From NCBI GenBank assembly GCA_038533575.1, contig JBCAYL010000001.1:896226-960225 (forward strand): a stretch of 64,000 nt of DNA, written 5' to 3'. The notes beneath the pieces are model-generated. The model was not told where the DNA came from and did not search any database. It was given only the letters and a program-made list of their open reading frames with translations. Shown one piece after another: positions 20,099-28,776 of the stretch. The stretch is from Pseudomonadota bacterium. GTDB taxonomy: Bacteria > Pseudomonadota > Alphaproteobacteria > Rhodobacterales > Rhodobacteraceae. The stretch's first letter is position 1; every line of letters begins with the position of its first letter. The position numbers were made by a program, and so were the translations under genes.

Positions 20099-21681
20099 TG
20101 AAATTCGATGCACTCCAGCGCAAAGCCGCGGCGGTCAAGGACCGCGCGATCCTCGATCTCTTTGACGGGGACCGCGCCGCGGATTTCTCGCTGGAGGCCG
20201 ATGGGCTGCTCTTCGATTACGCGAAGACGAATATCGACGCCGAGACCCGGGAGATGCTGCTTTCGCTCGCAGCGCCCGTGGCGGAAGCCCGCGACGCGAT
20301 GTTTTCGGGTGCCAAGATCAACGAGATGGAAGGCCGCGCCGTTCTTCACGCCGCGCTGCGCAGCCATGACCGCCCCGTCATGGTGGACGGCCAGGACGTG
20401 ATCCCGGGCGTCAAGGACACGCTCGCCGCGATGACGCGCTTTGCGACGGACGTGCGCTCGGGCGCGTTCACGGGGCAGGGCGGCGCGATCACCGATGTGG
20501 TCAATATCGGCATCGGCGGCTCCGATCTCGGCCCGGTCATGGCCGTGGCCGCGCTCGCGCCGTTCCATGACGGCCCGCGGACGCATTTCGTAAGCAACGT
20601 GGACGGGGCTCACATCTCCGACATCCTCGCGCCGCTCGACCCGGCGACGACCCTCGTGATCGTGGCATCGAAGACCTTCACCACCATCGAGACCATGACC
20701 AATGCCGCCACCGCGCGGGACTGGATGTCGACATCCGTCTCCGATCCCGGTGCGCAATTCGCGGCGCTCTCCTCCAACGCGGAAAAGACCGCGGAATGGG
20801 GGATCGCGCCCGAGCGTGTCTTCGGCTTTGAGGATTGGGTGGGCGGCCGCTACTCGCTCTGGGGGCCCATCGGGCTCTCGATCATGCTGGCCGTGGGGCC
20901 GGAGGATTTCGCGGAGCTGCTCGCGGGCGGCGCGGCCATGGACACGCATTTCAGGGAGGCCGAGGGCGCGGGGAACCTGCCGCTCATGCTCGCGCTCGTG
21001 GGCCTCTGGCACAATCAGGGCTGCGGCCATGCCACCCGTGCCGTGCTGCCCTATGATCAGCGGCTGCTCCGGCTTCCGGCCTATCTGCAGCAGCTCGAGA
21101 TGGAATCGAACGGGAAAGGCGTGGCCATGGATGGCACTTCGCTCCCCTACAATTCGGGGCCCGTGGTCTGGGGCGAGCCCGGCACCAACGGGCAGCACGC
21201 CTTCTACCAGCTCATCCATCAGGGCACGCGCGTGATCCCCTGCGAATTCATCGTCGCGCGAGAGGGCCACGAGCCGGACCTCGCGCATCAGCACCGTTTG
21301 CTGCAGGCCAACTGCCTCGCGCAGTCCGAGGCGCTCATGCGCGGCCGGAGCCTCTCGGAAGCACGCGAAAAGGTTGCGGGGAAGTTCGAGGGCGACGAGC
21401 TCGAGCGCCAGGCCCGGCACCGCGTCTTCCCGGGCAACCGCCCCTCCACGACGCTCTGCATTCCGAAGCTCACGCCCTTCACACTGGGCCAGATCATCGC
21501 GCTCTACGAGCACCGCGTCTTCGTGGAGGGGGTGATCCTCGGGATCAACAGCTTCGACCAGTGGGGTGTGGAGCTGGGCAAGGAGCTCGCCACCGCCCTC
21601 GGCCCGATCATGGACGGCGAGGAGAAAGCCGACGGCAAAGACCCGTCGACGCAGGCGCTTGTCCGCTATCTGCGCGGCTAG
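20095..21681 (+). CDS. pgi: Glucose-6-phosphate isomerase
   Basis: A 528-residue enzyme that interconverts glucose-6-phosphate and fructose-6-phosphate. Signature elements are [48 protein letters not shown] and the C-terminal [15 protein letters not shown], which carries the catalytic lysine. Full length for the bacterial family. As the last gene of zwf-pgl-pgi it allows recycling of fructose-6-phosphate into the oxidative route. Its 3' end overlaps the convergent thioesterase gene by four bases. Confidence 0.97.
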   Translation: MMKFDALQRKAAAVKDRAILDLFDGDRAADFSLEADGLLFDYAKTNIDAETREMLLSLAAPVAEARDAMFSGAKINEMEGRAVLHAALRSHDRPVMVDGQDVIPGVKDTLAAMTRFATDVRSGAFTGQGGAITDVVNIGIGGSDLGPVMAVAALAPFHDGPRTHFVSNVDGAHISDILAPLDPATTLVIVASKTFTTIETMTNAATARDWMSTSVSDPGAQFAALSSNAEKTAEWGIAPERVFGFEDWVGGRYSLWGPIGLSIMLAVGPEDFAELLAGGAAMDTHFREAEGAGNLPLMLALVGLWHNQGCGHATRAVLPYDQRLLRLPAYLQQLEMESNGKGVAMDGTSLPYNSGPVVWGEPGTNGQHAFYQLIHQGTRVIPCEFIVAREGHEPDLAHQHRLLQANCLAQSEALMRGRSLSEAREKVAGKFEGDELERQARHRVFPGNRPSTTLCIPKLTPFTLGQIIALYEHRVFVEGVILGINSFDQWGVELGKELATALGPIMDGEEKADGKDPSTQALVRYLRG

Positions 21682-22151
21682 GCGGCCTCGGCCCCGTCGC
21701 GTGTGATGAATGTCTCGCGCACGGCGGCGGGGATGGGCGCCTTCTGGCCGTCATCGGTGAGCCACACGAGCACCGCCCAGCCGGTCGCGCGGCAGCGCCC
21801 GCCGGCCCAGACCGCGTAATCCATCCGAAACGAGCTCTGGCGCAGCGAGGCCGTGCGCCCGGTGATGACGTAGTCCTGGCCGAGCGTCATCTCGGCGAGG
21901 AAATCCATCCCGATCTGACGGAGCACGATGCGTGGGAACTGCCCCCGGTAATCGGCCACGCCATACTCCCGGAAATAGCTGATGCGAAAATTCTCGAGCC
22001 AGCGCAGATAGGTGGTGTTGTTGACATGGGCGAGCACGTCGAGCTCTCCGAAGCGGACACGGTCGGCGATGCCGAAGCCCCAGGGCGCGGGAATGGAAAG
22101 CGCGCGGAGCGTGTCTTCGTCGAGCGGTGTCTGGAAGTGCAGGTCGGTCAT
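21678..22151 (-). CDS. Acyl-CoA thioesterase, 4-hydroxybenzoyl-CoA/YbgC-type hotdog protein
   Basis: A 157-residue hotdog-fold protein. The segment [27 protein letters not shown] corresponds to the YbgC/4HBT family active-site region, with Asp18-type catalytic aspartate in [10 protein letters not shown]. It probably hydrolyses an acyl-CoA in the cytoplasm; the substrate is unknown. It is convergent with pgi and divergent from the F420 operon, so its promoter shares the 234-base region upstream of cofG. Confidence 0.85.
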   Translation of the reverse strand: MTDLHFQTPLDEDTLRALSIPAPWGFGIADRVRFGELDVLAHVNNTTYLRWLENFRISYFREYGVADYRGQFPRIVLRQIGMDFLAEMTLGQDYVITGRTASLRQSSFRMDYAVWAGGRCRATGWAVLVWLTDDGQKAPIPAAVRETFITRDGAEAA

Positions 22152-22334
22152 GCTTGGTCTCCGGGATGCGGGCTAGGGGCTTGGGCAGGCGGTGTCAAAC
22201 ATGCGCGTCGGGCGGTGCGGTTCGCCAAGTGCCCAAGAGCGCGGCAGGAATACAGGCGCGGTGACGCGCGACTGCGCGCGCCAGAAACATCGGCCGTGGC
22301 CGTCCGTGCGTTTTCGAGCAGCTAGTAAAATTTT

Positions 22335-22371
22335 CCTTGACCACGCGGCGGCTCGCCGACCACGCTCAAGG
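22335..22371. promoter_or_regulatory. Inverted repeat with RutR-like half-site before cofG
   Basis: An interrupted palindrome has outer arms CCTTGA and TCAAGG and inner arms CGGCG and CGCCG around GCT. It starts four bases after a TAAAAT hexamer (22326-22331) that could be a -10 element, and ends just before the cofG ribosome site GGGAGG. The left arm contains TTGACCA, which equals one half of the RutR consensus known from E. coli (TTGACCA, two bases, TGGTCAA); the right half-site is not intact. It could be a DNA operator or an RNA leader hairpin. Confidence 0.4.
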
Positions 22372-22385
22372 CAGGGAGGTGGCCC

Positions 22386-23516
22386 GTGACCGCAAGCACT
22401 GCCGCTCAGGACGTGACATCGCTGACAACCGAAGCGCTCATGAGCCGCGCGGCGGACCTGCGCGACGCCACTTGGGGCCGCCGCGTGACCTATTCCCGCA
22501 AGGTCTTCGTGCCGCTGACGAATATGTGCCGGGATACCTGCGGGTATTGCACGTTCGTAAAGCACCCCTCCGACCCGCGCGCCGCGCTGCTTACGCCCGA
22601 GCAGGTGCTGCACCAGGCCCGGAAGGGCGAGCGCAGCGGCTGCAAGGAGCTCCTCTTCTCGCTCGGAGAAAAGCCGGAGCAGCGCTACGCGGAAGCGCGA
22701 GAGGCGCTCGCGGCACAGGGCCACAGCTCGATCACGGATTACCTCGCCGAGATGTGCGCGCTCGTGCTGCGCGAGACCTCGCTTCTGCCGCACGTGAATG
22801 CCGGGACGCTCACAGATGCCGAGCTCGAGAAGCTGCGCCCGGTATCGGCCTCCATGGGCATGATGCTCGAGACGGTGAGCCGCCGTCTGGCCCGGGAGGG
22901 CGGCCCGCACCATGCCTGCCCCGACAAGCTCCCGGTGCAGCGGCTGCGCACGCTCGAGCGCGCCGGGGAGCGGAAGGTGCCGTTCACGACCGGTCTCCTC
23001 ATCGGCATCGGCGAGACGTGGGAAGAACGGCTCGAAGCGCTCGAGGCCATCGAGGCCGCGCACCGCCGCCACGGTCACATCCAGGAAGTGATCATCCAGA
23101 ATTTCCAGCGCAAGCCCGGCATCGCCATGGAGCATCATCCGGAGCCCACGCTTTCGGACATGCTGCGCACCATCGCCGCGGCCCGGCTCATCCTGAGCCC
23201 GGAGATCAGCCTGCAGGCGCCGCCCAACCTCTCGAAGCGGCACGTGGCCTACCTGGGCGCAGGGATAAACGATTGGGGCGGGATCAGCCCCGTGACCATC
23301 GATTTCATCAACCCGCAGCATGACTGGCCGGAATTGCGCGCGCTCGCCGATAGCTGCGATGCCGCCGGGTTTGCGCTCGAGGAGCGGCTCAGCGTCTATC
23401 CCCGTTACGTGGCCGGAGACGCACCGTATCTCGATCCCGCGCTGCGGCGGCGGATCGCGTCCATGGCGCGGCAGGACGGGCTTGCCCGTCACCAGGCGCT
23501 CGAGGGCGCGGCATGA
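22386..23516 (+). CDS. cofG: 7,8-didemethyl-8-hydroxy-5-deazariboflavin synthase, CofG subunit
   Basis: A 376-residue radical-SAM enzyme. The cluster cysteines are Cys48, Cys52 and Cys55 in MCRDTCGYCTF. With CofH it builds the deazaflavin Fo from tyrosine and the riboflavin precursor 5-amino-6-ribitylaminouracil. Further CofG-like segments are LFSLGEKPEQRY, GMMLETVSRRLA and IQEVIIQNFQRKPG. The GTG start follows a GGGAGG ribosome site; an ATG at codon 19 is less well placed. In Actinobacteria CofG and CofH are one protein (FbiC), whereas here they are separate and overlap by four bases. First gene of the seventeen-gene operon. Confidence 0.95.
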   Translation: MTASTAAQDVTSLTTEALMSRAADLRDATWGRRVTYSRKVFVPLTNMCRDTCGYCTFVKHPSDPRAALLTPEQVLHQARKGERSGCKELLFSLGEKPEQRYAEAREALAAQGHSSITDYLAEMCALVLRETSLLPHVNAGTLTDAELEKLRPVSASMGMMLETVSRRLAREGGPHHACPDKLPVQRLRTLERAGERKVPFTTGLLIGIGETWEERLEALEAIEAAHRRHGHIQEVIIQNFQRKPGIAMEHHPEPTLSDMLRTIAAARLILSPEISLQAPPNLSKRHVAYLGAGINDWGGISPVTIDFINPQHDWPELRALADSCDAAGFALEERLSVYPRYVAGDAPYLDPALRRRIASMARQDGLARHQALEGAA

Positions 23517-24778
23517 GATCCAATCCACGCGATTTCGAGCGCAGGCGCTCCGCGGACCTGCAAGCGGTCCTCGAGGGCGCGTCGCGCCCGGTCTGGCGCG
23601 TGCTCAACCGCGCGCTTCTCGGGCGCGAGGTGTCCGAGGCCGAGGGGACGCAGCTCTTTTCCGTGACCGATGCCGCGGACCGGGCGGCGATCTACGCCAC
23701 CGCCGACGCTCTCAGGCAGACGGCCAACGGCGACCGCGTGACGTTCGTCGTCAACCGCAACATCAACTTCACCAATGTCTGCTACATGGGCTGCCGGTTT
23801 TGCGGCTTCGCCAGGCGCAAGGACGAGGCCGGCGCCGAATGGCTGAGCCCGGAGGAGGTCGCCCAACGCGCTGAAGAGGCCTGGGCGCGCGGCGCCACGG
23901 AGGTCTGCATCCAGGGCGGTCTCCATCCAAAGCTGCCGGGACACGCCTATCGCGACATCCTTCTGGCGATCAAGGCGCGGCTCCCAGGGATGCATATCCA
24001 CGCCTTCTCGCCCTTCGAGATCTGGTACGGCGCGCGGAAATCGAAAATGCCCTATGCGGCGTTTCTCGCTGATCTCAAGGCTTGCGGGCTCGGCTCCATG
24101 CCGGGCACCGCCGCCGAGATCCTCGACACCGAGGTGCGGCAGGTGCTGACGCGGGACAAGCTGAGCGCCGATGCCTGGGAAGAGATCATCCGCACTGCCC
24201 ATGGCGTGGGCATCCCGACAACGGCCACGATCATGTACGGCCACGTGGACGCGCCGCATCACTGGGCCGCCCATATCGCGCGCCTCCGCGATATCCAGCG
24301 GGACACGGGCGGCTTCACCGAGCTCGTACCGCTGAGCTTCGTGCACACCGAGAGCCCGCTCTACACCCAGAGCCCCGAGACCGTGCGCCCCGGGCCCACG
24401 GCCCAGGAGGTGGACCTCATGCACGCGGTGAGCCGCATCATGCTCCACGGATTCATCGACAACATCCAGGTGAGCTGGACCAAGCTCGGCGCCGCGCGGG
24501 CGCAGGATATGCTCACGCGCGGTGTCAATGATCTCGGCGGCACGCTCATGAATGAAAGCATCTCGCGGGCCGCGGGCGCCGATCACGGGCAGGAGATCAC
24601 CGCCAGCGAGCTTTGCCGGATGATCCGCGCGGCAGGGCGTGTACCCGTCCGCCGCAACACGGTCTACGACGTGATCGACGTCTATGACGACCATGACCCC
24701 GCGGAGCTTGCGCCGCTCGTGGCGCGGGCGCGCGATCCGCTCGATTTCCTCGCCATGTTCCCGGAGCCGGCGCCATGA
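23513..24778 (+). CDS. cofH: 5-amino-6-(D-ribitylamino)uracil-L-tyrosine transferase CofH
   Basis: A 421-residue radical-SAM enzyme with cluster cysteines Cys90, Cys94 and Cys97 in NVCYMGCRFCGF. CofH joins the tyrosine-derived fragment to the ribitylaminouracil, and CofG then closes the deazaflavin ring. The segments VTFVVNRNINFTNVC, VCIQGGLHPKLPGHAY and IQVSWTKLGAARAQDML distinguish it from the related menaquinone enzyme MqnC/MqnE, as does its pairing with cofG. Coupled by ATGA overlaps on both sides. Confidence 0.94.
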   Translation: MRSNPRDFERRRSADLQAVLEGASRPVWRVLNRALLGREVSEAEGTQLFSVTDAADRAAIYATADALRQTANGDRVTFVVNRNINFTNVCYMGCRFCGFARRKDEAGAEWLSPEEVAQRAEEAWARGATEVCIQGGLHPKLPGHAYRDILLAIKARLPGMHIHAFSPFEIWYGARKSKMPYAAFLADLKACGLGSMPGTAAEILDTEVRQVLTRDKLSADAWEEIIRTAHGVGIPTTATIMYGHVDAPHHWAAHIARLRDIQRDTGGFTELVPLSFVHTESPLYTQSPETVRPGPTAQEVDLMHAVSRIMLHGFIDNIQVSWTKLGAARAQDMLTRGVNDLGGTLMNESISRAAGADHGQEITASELCRMIRAAGRVPVRRNTVYDVIDVYDDHDPAELAPLVARARDPLDFLAMFPEPAP

Positions 24779-25728
24779 CGAAGGTGACGCTTCTCGCGGG
24801 CGGCGTAGGCGGCGCCAAGATGGCGGAGGGCTTTGCCGCTCTGCCGGACGTCGAACTCACCATCATCGGCAACGTGGCCGACGACGATGACTTCCACGGC
24901 CTCTGGGTCTCTCCCGATATCGATACGATGCTCTACACGCTTTCGGGCCGCATCAACCGGACGCAGGGCTGGGGTGTCGCCGATGAGGGCCACCGCGCGC
25001 TCGACACGCTGGGCGAACTCGGGGCGGATACGTGGATGTTTCTTGGGGATCGCGATTTCGGGCTCCACATCTACCGCACGGAGCGCCTGAAGCGCGGGGA
25101 CCGGCCTTCGGTCATCACCGCCGACATGGCGCAGGCCTTCGGGATCGGGCCACGGATCGTGCTGCCCACCGATGACCGCGTGCAGACGCGGGTGGAGACG
25201 GCGGAGGGCTGGCTGAGCTTCCAGGAGTATTTCGTGCGGGAGCGTTGCGCGCCCGAGGTGACGGCGCTTCGGATCGAGGGGCTCGGCACCGCGACACCCG
25301 CGCCCGGGGCACTCGAGGCCATCGAGGCGGCGGACGTCATCGTCATCGCGCCCTCCAATCCGCTCGTGAGCATTCAGCCCATCCTCGGCATCCCGGGGAT
25401 TGCCGCGGCGGTGCAGGGCGCGGTCGCGCCGGTCCTCGCCGTGTCGCCGCTCATCGCGGGCCGCGTGGTGAAAGGCCCGGCGGACCGGATGATGACCGCC
25501 CTCGGCATGCGCGCCGATGTCGTCGGCGTGGCCGAATGCTATGCCGAATTGGCCGACACGCTCTTCATCGACACAGCAGACGCCGGGCTGGCCGATGCCG
25601 TGGCCGAGACGGGCCCGCGCCCGGTGGTCACCGACATCCTCATTCCCGACGCAGAGAACAAAGCGCGGCTCGCGCGAGAGATCCTCTCCCAAGCCGCGGT
25701 CAGGCGGGAGCGGGAGGCCGCGGAATGA
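24775..25728 (+). CDS. cofD: 2-phospho-L-lactate (or PEP) transferase CofD
   Basis: A 317-residue enzyme that transfers the activated three-carbon unit made by CofC onto Fo, giving F420-0 or dehydro-F420-0. The N-terminal LLAGGVGGAKMAEGF (GGVGGAK at 9-15) and the GNVADDDDFHGLWVSPDIDTMLYTL-like region (split here as NVADDDDFHGL and SPDIDTMLYTLSG) are CofD hallmarks, as is IAPSNPLVSIQPILG. Which three-carbon unit is used cannot be read from the sequence. ATGA overlaps tie it to cofH and cofC. Confidence 0.95.
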   Translation: MTKVTLLAGGVGGAKMAEGFAALPDVELTIIGNVADDDDFHGLWVSPDIDTMLYTLSGRINRTQGWGVADEGHRALDTLGELGADTWMFLGDRDFGLHIYRTERLKRGDRPSVITADMAQAFGIGPRIVLPTDDRVQTRVETAEGWLSFQEYFVRERCAPEVTALRIEGLGTATPAPGALEAIEAADVIVIAPSNPLVSIQPILGIPGIAAAVQGAVAPVLAVSPLIAGRVVKGPADRMMTALGMRADVVGVAECYAELADTLFIDTADAGLADAVAETGPRPVVTDILIPDAENKARLAREILSQAAVRREREAAE

Positions 25729-26339
25729 CGAACACGCTCATCGCCGTCCCCATGAAGGACCCCGCTGAGGCAAAGACACGGCTCGCCGGATCCTTAAGTG
25801 ACGCGCAGCGCGCGCGCCTCGCCGAGGCCCTCTTCGCGCGGACCCTCGCATTCCTGCGGCCGGTGGCGATGGCCCACGGGGCCGAGCTCGTGGTCGTGAC
25901 GGGGAGCAGCCGCATCTGGGCGCTGGCGGAGGCGGCGGCGGTGACCGTGATCGCGGAGGGGGCGGAGGCCACGCTCTCCGGCGCGGCGACGGCAGCCGGA
26001 GCCTGGGCCGCGGCGCGCGGTTTCGACCGGATCTGCCTCATCCCCGCCGATCTCGCGGCGCCTCTTGTGAGCGACGTAGCGCGGCTCCTCGACGCCCAGG
26101 CAGAGGTGGTGATCTGCCCCTCCGAGGATGGCGGGACGAACGCGCTTGCGGTCACGCCGCCCGACGCACTCGCCTTTCATTACGGGCCGGGCTCTGCCGA
26201 GGCCCATGGACGCGAGGCCGCGCGGCGGGGTCTCTCCTGCGCCGTGCTGCCGTTGCGCAGCCTGAGCTTTGACATCGACACGAGCGAGGGTCTCGCCCGC
26301 GCCCGCGCCATCGTCCCTGCCTTGGAGGCTGCGCTGTGA
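25725..26339 (+). CDS. cofC: Phospholactate/PEP guanylyltransferase CofC
   Basis: A 204-residue nucleotidyltransferase that activates a three-carbon phosphate (2-phospholactate, phosphoenolpyruvate or 3-phosphoglycerate in different lineages) with GTP for CofD. The motifs are IAVPMKDPAEAKTRLAGSL, ICLIPADLAAPLV and ICPSEDGGTNALAVTPPDA, which match the CofC/FbiD family. The start ATG overlaps the cofD stop. The substrate choice matters because it decides whether the product needs a later reduction step. Confidence 0.93.
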   Translation: MTNTLIAVPMKDPAEAKTRLAGSLSDAQRARLAEALFARTLAFLRPVAMAHGAELVVVTGSSRIWALAEAAAVTVIAEGAEATLSGAATAAGAWAAARGFDRICLIPADLAAPLVSDVARLLDAQAEVVICPSEDGGTNALAVTPPDALAFHYGPGSAEAHGREAARRGLSCAVLPLRSLSFDIDTSEGLARARAIVPALEAAL

Positions 26340-27100
26340 GGCTCGAGATCACGGCGATCCCGGGGCTCCCGGATATCGAGCCGGGGGATGACCTCTCCGG
26401 GCTCCTCGGCGACGTACTGGAAGTCCATGGTGGGCTGGAAGCGGGTGATGTCCTCGCCATCGCGCACAAGGTCGTCTCCAAGGCCGAGGGCAACGTCATC
26501 GACCTCGCCACAGTGGCGCCGTCACCCAAGGCGCGAGAGCTCGCCACGGAGCTCGCGAAGAACCCCGCGAAGGTCGAGGTGGTGCTCGCCCAATCGACCC
26601 GCGTCGTCCGCGCCTGGAAGCGGCCTGAGCAGGACGAGGGGACGATCATCGCCGAGCACAAGCTGGGCTTCATTTCCGCCAATGCGGCGGTGGACGAATC
26701 GAATGTGGGCGAGGGCACCGTGATCACGCTCCCCGATGACCCGGACGCCAGCGCACGGCGCATCGGCAAGGCCCTCGAGGATCGCTTCGGCGTGGAGATC
26801 GGCGTGGTGATCACCGACACGTTCGGGCGGCCGTGGCGCGTGGGGCAGGTCAACGTGGCCATCGGGCTTCACCGCGTGCCCGCCACGACATCTGACATCG
26901 GCGGCGTGGACGCCTGGGGCCGGGCGCTCCGCGTCACGGAGCCAGCGCTGAGCGACGAGATCGCGGCGGCGTCGGGCCTCGTCGTCGCAAAGGCGGCGAA
27001 GACGCCCGTGGTGCGGCTCCGCGGCCTTCACTGGCCGCGCAAGGACAAGACGAGCGCGCGCGACATCCTGCGCGCCCAAACGGAGGACGTTTTTCGATGA
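26336..27100 (+). CDS. cofE: Coenzyme F420-0:L-glutamate ligase CofE
   Basis: A 254-residue GTP-dependent ligase that adds the gamma-glutamate tail to F420-0. The motifs are [36 protein letters not shown] and [23 protein letters not shown] (in pieces), all CofE-typical. It is the single-domain form; the FMN-binding C-terminal domain of actinobacterial FbiB, which reduces dehydro-F420, is missing. The GTG start overlaps the cofC stop, and the 3' end overlaps the next gene by four bases. Confidence 0.95.
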   Translation: MRLEITAIPGLPDIEPGDDLSGLLGDVLEVHGGLEAGDVLAIAHKVVSKAEGNVIDLATVAPSPKARELATELAKNPAKVEVVLAQSTRVVRAWKRPEQDEGTIIAEHKLGFISANAAVDESNVGEGTVITLPDDPDASARRIGKALEDRFGVEIGVVITDTFGRPWRVGQVNVAIGLHRVPATTSDIGGVDAWGRALRVTEPALSDEIAAASGLVVAKAAKTPVVRLRGLHWPRKDKTSARDILRAQTEDVFR

Positions 27101-27762
27101 CGATTGCCATACTCGGCGGCACCGGCCCCCAGGGAAAGGGCCTCGCGCTGCGCTTTGCCAAGGCGGGCGTGCCGGTGGTGCTGGGCTCGCGGGATGCCAC
27201 GCGCGCCGCCGAGACCGCCTCGGACCTCGCCGCCAAGGTGCCCGGTGCGGCTGAGATCACGGGCATGGGCAACGAGGAGGCCGTGGCCGCCGCCGAGGAG
27301 ATGGTCATCCTCGCCGTGCCATGGGCCGGCCACAACGCGACGCTCGCGGCCATCAAGGACAAGCTCGCGGGCAAGATCCTCGTCGACATCGTGGTGCCCC
27401 TGAAGGACGGCGACCCGAAGAAGGTCGACATGCCGCCTGAAGGCTCCGCCACCGAGGCCGCGCAGGCGATCCTCGGGCCTGGCATTCCGGTCATGGGCGC
27501 GCTGCACAACGTCTCGGCCCACACGCTCAATGACCTCGAAGCCGCCATCAACTGCGATGTCCTCGTCTGCGGCAACGGGCTCGAGCCAAGAAAGAAGGTC
27601 ATGGCGCTCTGCGAAAAGCTCGGCGTCACCGCCTACAATGCCGGCGACGCGGAGGCCGCGCGCTGCATCGAGGCGATCACTCCCATTCTCATCCGCATCA
27701 ACATCTCCAAGCAGGTGCCGTTCTCCCATGCCGGCATCCGCATCTGGGCCCCCGGTACGTAA
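27097..27762 (+). CDS. npdG: F420H2:NADP+ oxidoreductase (Fno/NpdG)
   Basis: A 221-residue enzyme that moves hydride between NADPH and F420. The Rossmann motif is [20 protein letters not shown] at the N-terminus, and Ser31-Arg32 at the end of the second strand favour NADP(H). The segments [34 protein letters not shown] and [15 protein letters not shown] are typical of the NADPH-dependent F420 reductase family. Placed right after cofE, it most likely charges the new cofactor with NADPH to give F420H2 for the next gene's product. It lies 12 bases before that gene. Confidence 0.94.
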   Translation: MTIAILGGTGPQGKGLALRFAKAGVPVVLGSRDATRAAETASDLAAKVPGAAEITGMGNEEAVAAAEEMVILAVPWAGHNATLAAIKDKLAGKILVDIVVPLKDGDPKKVDMPPEGSATEAAQAILGPGIPVMGALHNVSAHTLNDLEAAINCDVLVCGNGLEPRKKVMALCEKLGVTAYNAGDAEAARCIEAITPILIRINISKQVPFSHAGIRIWAPGT

Positions 27763-27774
27763 AGGAGCGCACCC

Positions 27775-28776
27775 ATGGAATTTGGCATCACTTTCAAAGG
27801 CTTCATGGAGCCCGACCGCGCGCGCAAGCTGGTGGCACAGGCCGAAGAGGCGGGCTTCACCTATTGCTGGTTCTATGACAGCCACATCCTCTGGCGCGAA
27901 AGCTTCCCGGCCATGGCCATGTGCATGGAGCACACGAAGACCATGCGCTTCGGCCCCTGTGTGACGAACCCGAACACGCGGGAATGGTCCCACGCGGCGT
28001 CGCTCTTCGGCAGCCTCGCGCTGCAATCGGGGGGCCGCTTCGACATCGGCGTGGGCCGCGGCGACAGCGCCGTGCGCGTCATGGGCAGGAAGCCCGCGCT
28101 GCTCGCGAAAATGGACGAGTTCATCGACGTGGTGAAAGGCCTCGTGCGCGGCGAGGAGCGGCAGTATGGCGACGTGCCGAACCCGATCCAGTTCCCGTGG
28201 GCCACGGGCTACGAGCTGCCTGTCTGGGTGGCCGCTTATGGGCCCAAGGCCCTCGACAGCGCGGGCCGCATGGGCGACGGCCTCATCCTCCAGATCGCCG
28301 AGCCCGCCATCTGCAAATGGCTGGGCGACCAGGCCGTGGAGGCGGGCAAGAAGCACGGGCGCGACATGTCGGACTACAAGATCATGTCCGCGGCCCCCGC
28401 CTATTTCGGCGATATGGAGGCCTGCCGCGAGGCCACACGCTGGTTCCCGGCCATGGTGGGCAACCACGTGGCCGACATCGTCGAGAAATACGGGACCGAC
28501 CGCGAGGACATCCCCGAGAGCCTCACCGCCTACATCAAGGACAGGAAAGGCTACGATTACTCGAAGCACGGCCAGTCCGATAACCCCTATCTCGACTTCA
28601 TCACTGACGAGATCATCGATGGCTTCGCCGTCCTCGGCACGCCCGACGACCACATCGCCAAGATCAAGACGCTCGAGAGCGTGGGGGTCACGCAGTTCAA
28701 CATCTACCTCGATAACGGGGACGAGGAGAACATCATCGCCGAATACGGCAAGACCGTGATCCCGGCCTGCGCATGA
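27775..28776 (+). CDS. Luciferase-like (LLM) F420-dependent oxidoreductase
   Basis: A 333-residue TIM-barrel protein of the luciferase-like monooxygenase class. Conserved positions include GFTYCWFYDSHILWRE, RFGPCVTNPNTREWSHAASL, RFDIGVGRGDSAVR, VWVAAYGPKALDSAGRMGDGLILQ and the C-terminal GVTQFNIYLDNGDEEN. The family includes both FMN monooxygenases such as RutA and F420H2-dependent reductases. Its position after five F420 synthesis genes and Fno argues for F420. Placement before pyrimidine-ring hydrolases suggests that it reduces a pyrimidine-like ring. It has a strong AAGGAG ribosome site, unlike most genes of the operon. The CPS_4354-type subfamily is the first to compare with. Confidence 0.9.
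   Translation: MEFGITFKGFMEPDRARKLVAQAEEAGFTYCWFYDSHILWRESFPAMAMCMEHTKTMRFGPCVTNPNTREWSHAASLFGSLALQSGGRFDIGVGRGDSAVRVMGRKPALLAKMDEFIDVVKGLVRGEERQYGDVPNPIQFPWATGYELPVWVAAYGPKALDSAGRMGDGLILQIAEPAICKWLGDQAVEAGKKHGRDMSDYKIMSAAPAYFGDMEACREATRWFPAMVGNHVADIVEKYGTDREDIPESLTAYIKDRKGYDYSKHGQSDNPYLDFITDEIIDGFAVLGTPDDHIAKIKTLESVGVTQFNIYLDNGDEENIIAEYGKTVIPACA

Noticed and set aside
19726-21513. A 595-codon frame on the minus strand opposite pgl and pgi
   Set aside because: Both plus-strand genes are intact housekeeping enzymes; the antisense frame is a product of high GC codon bias.
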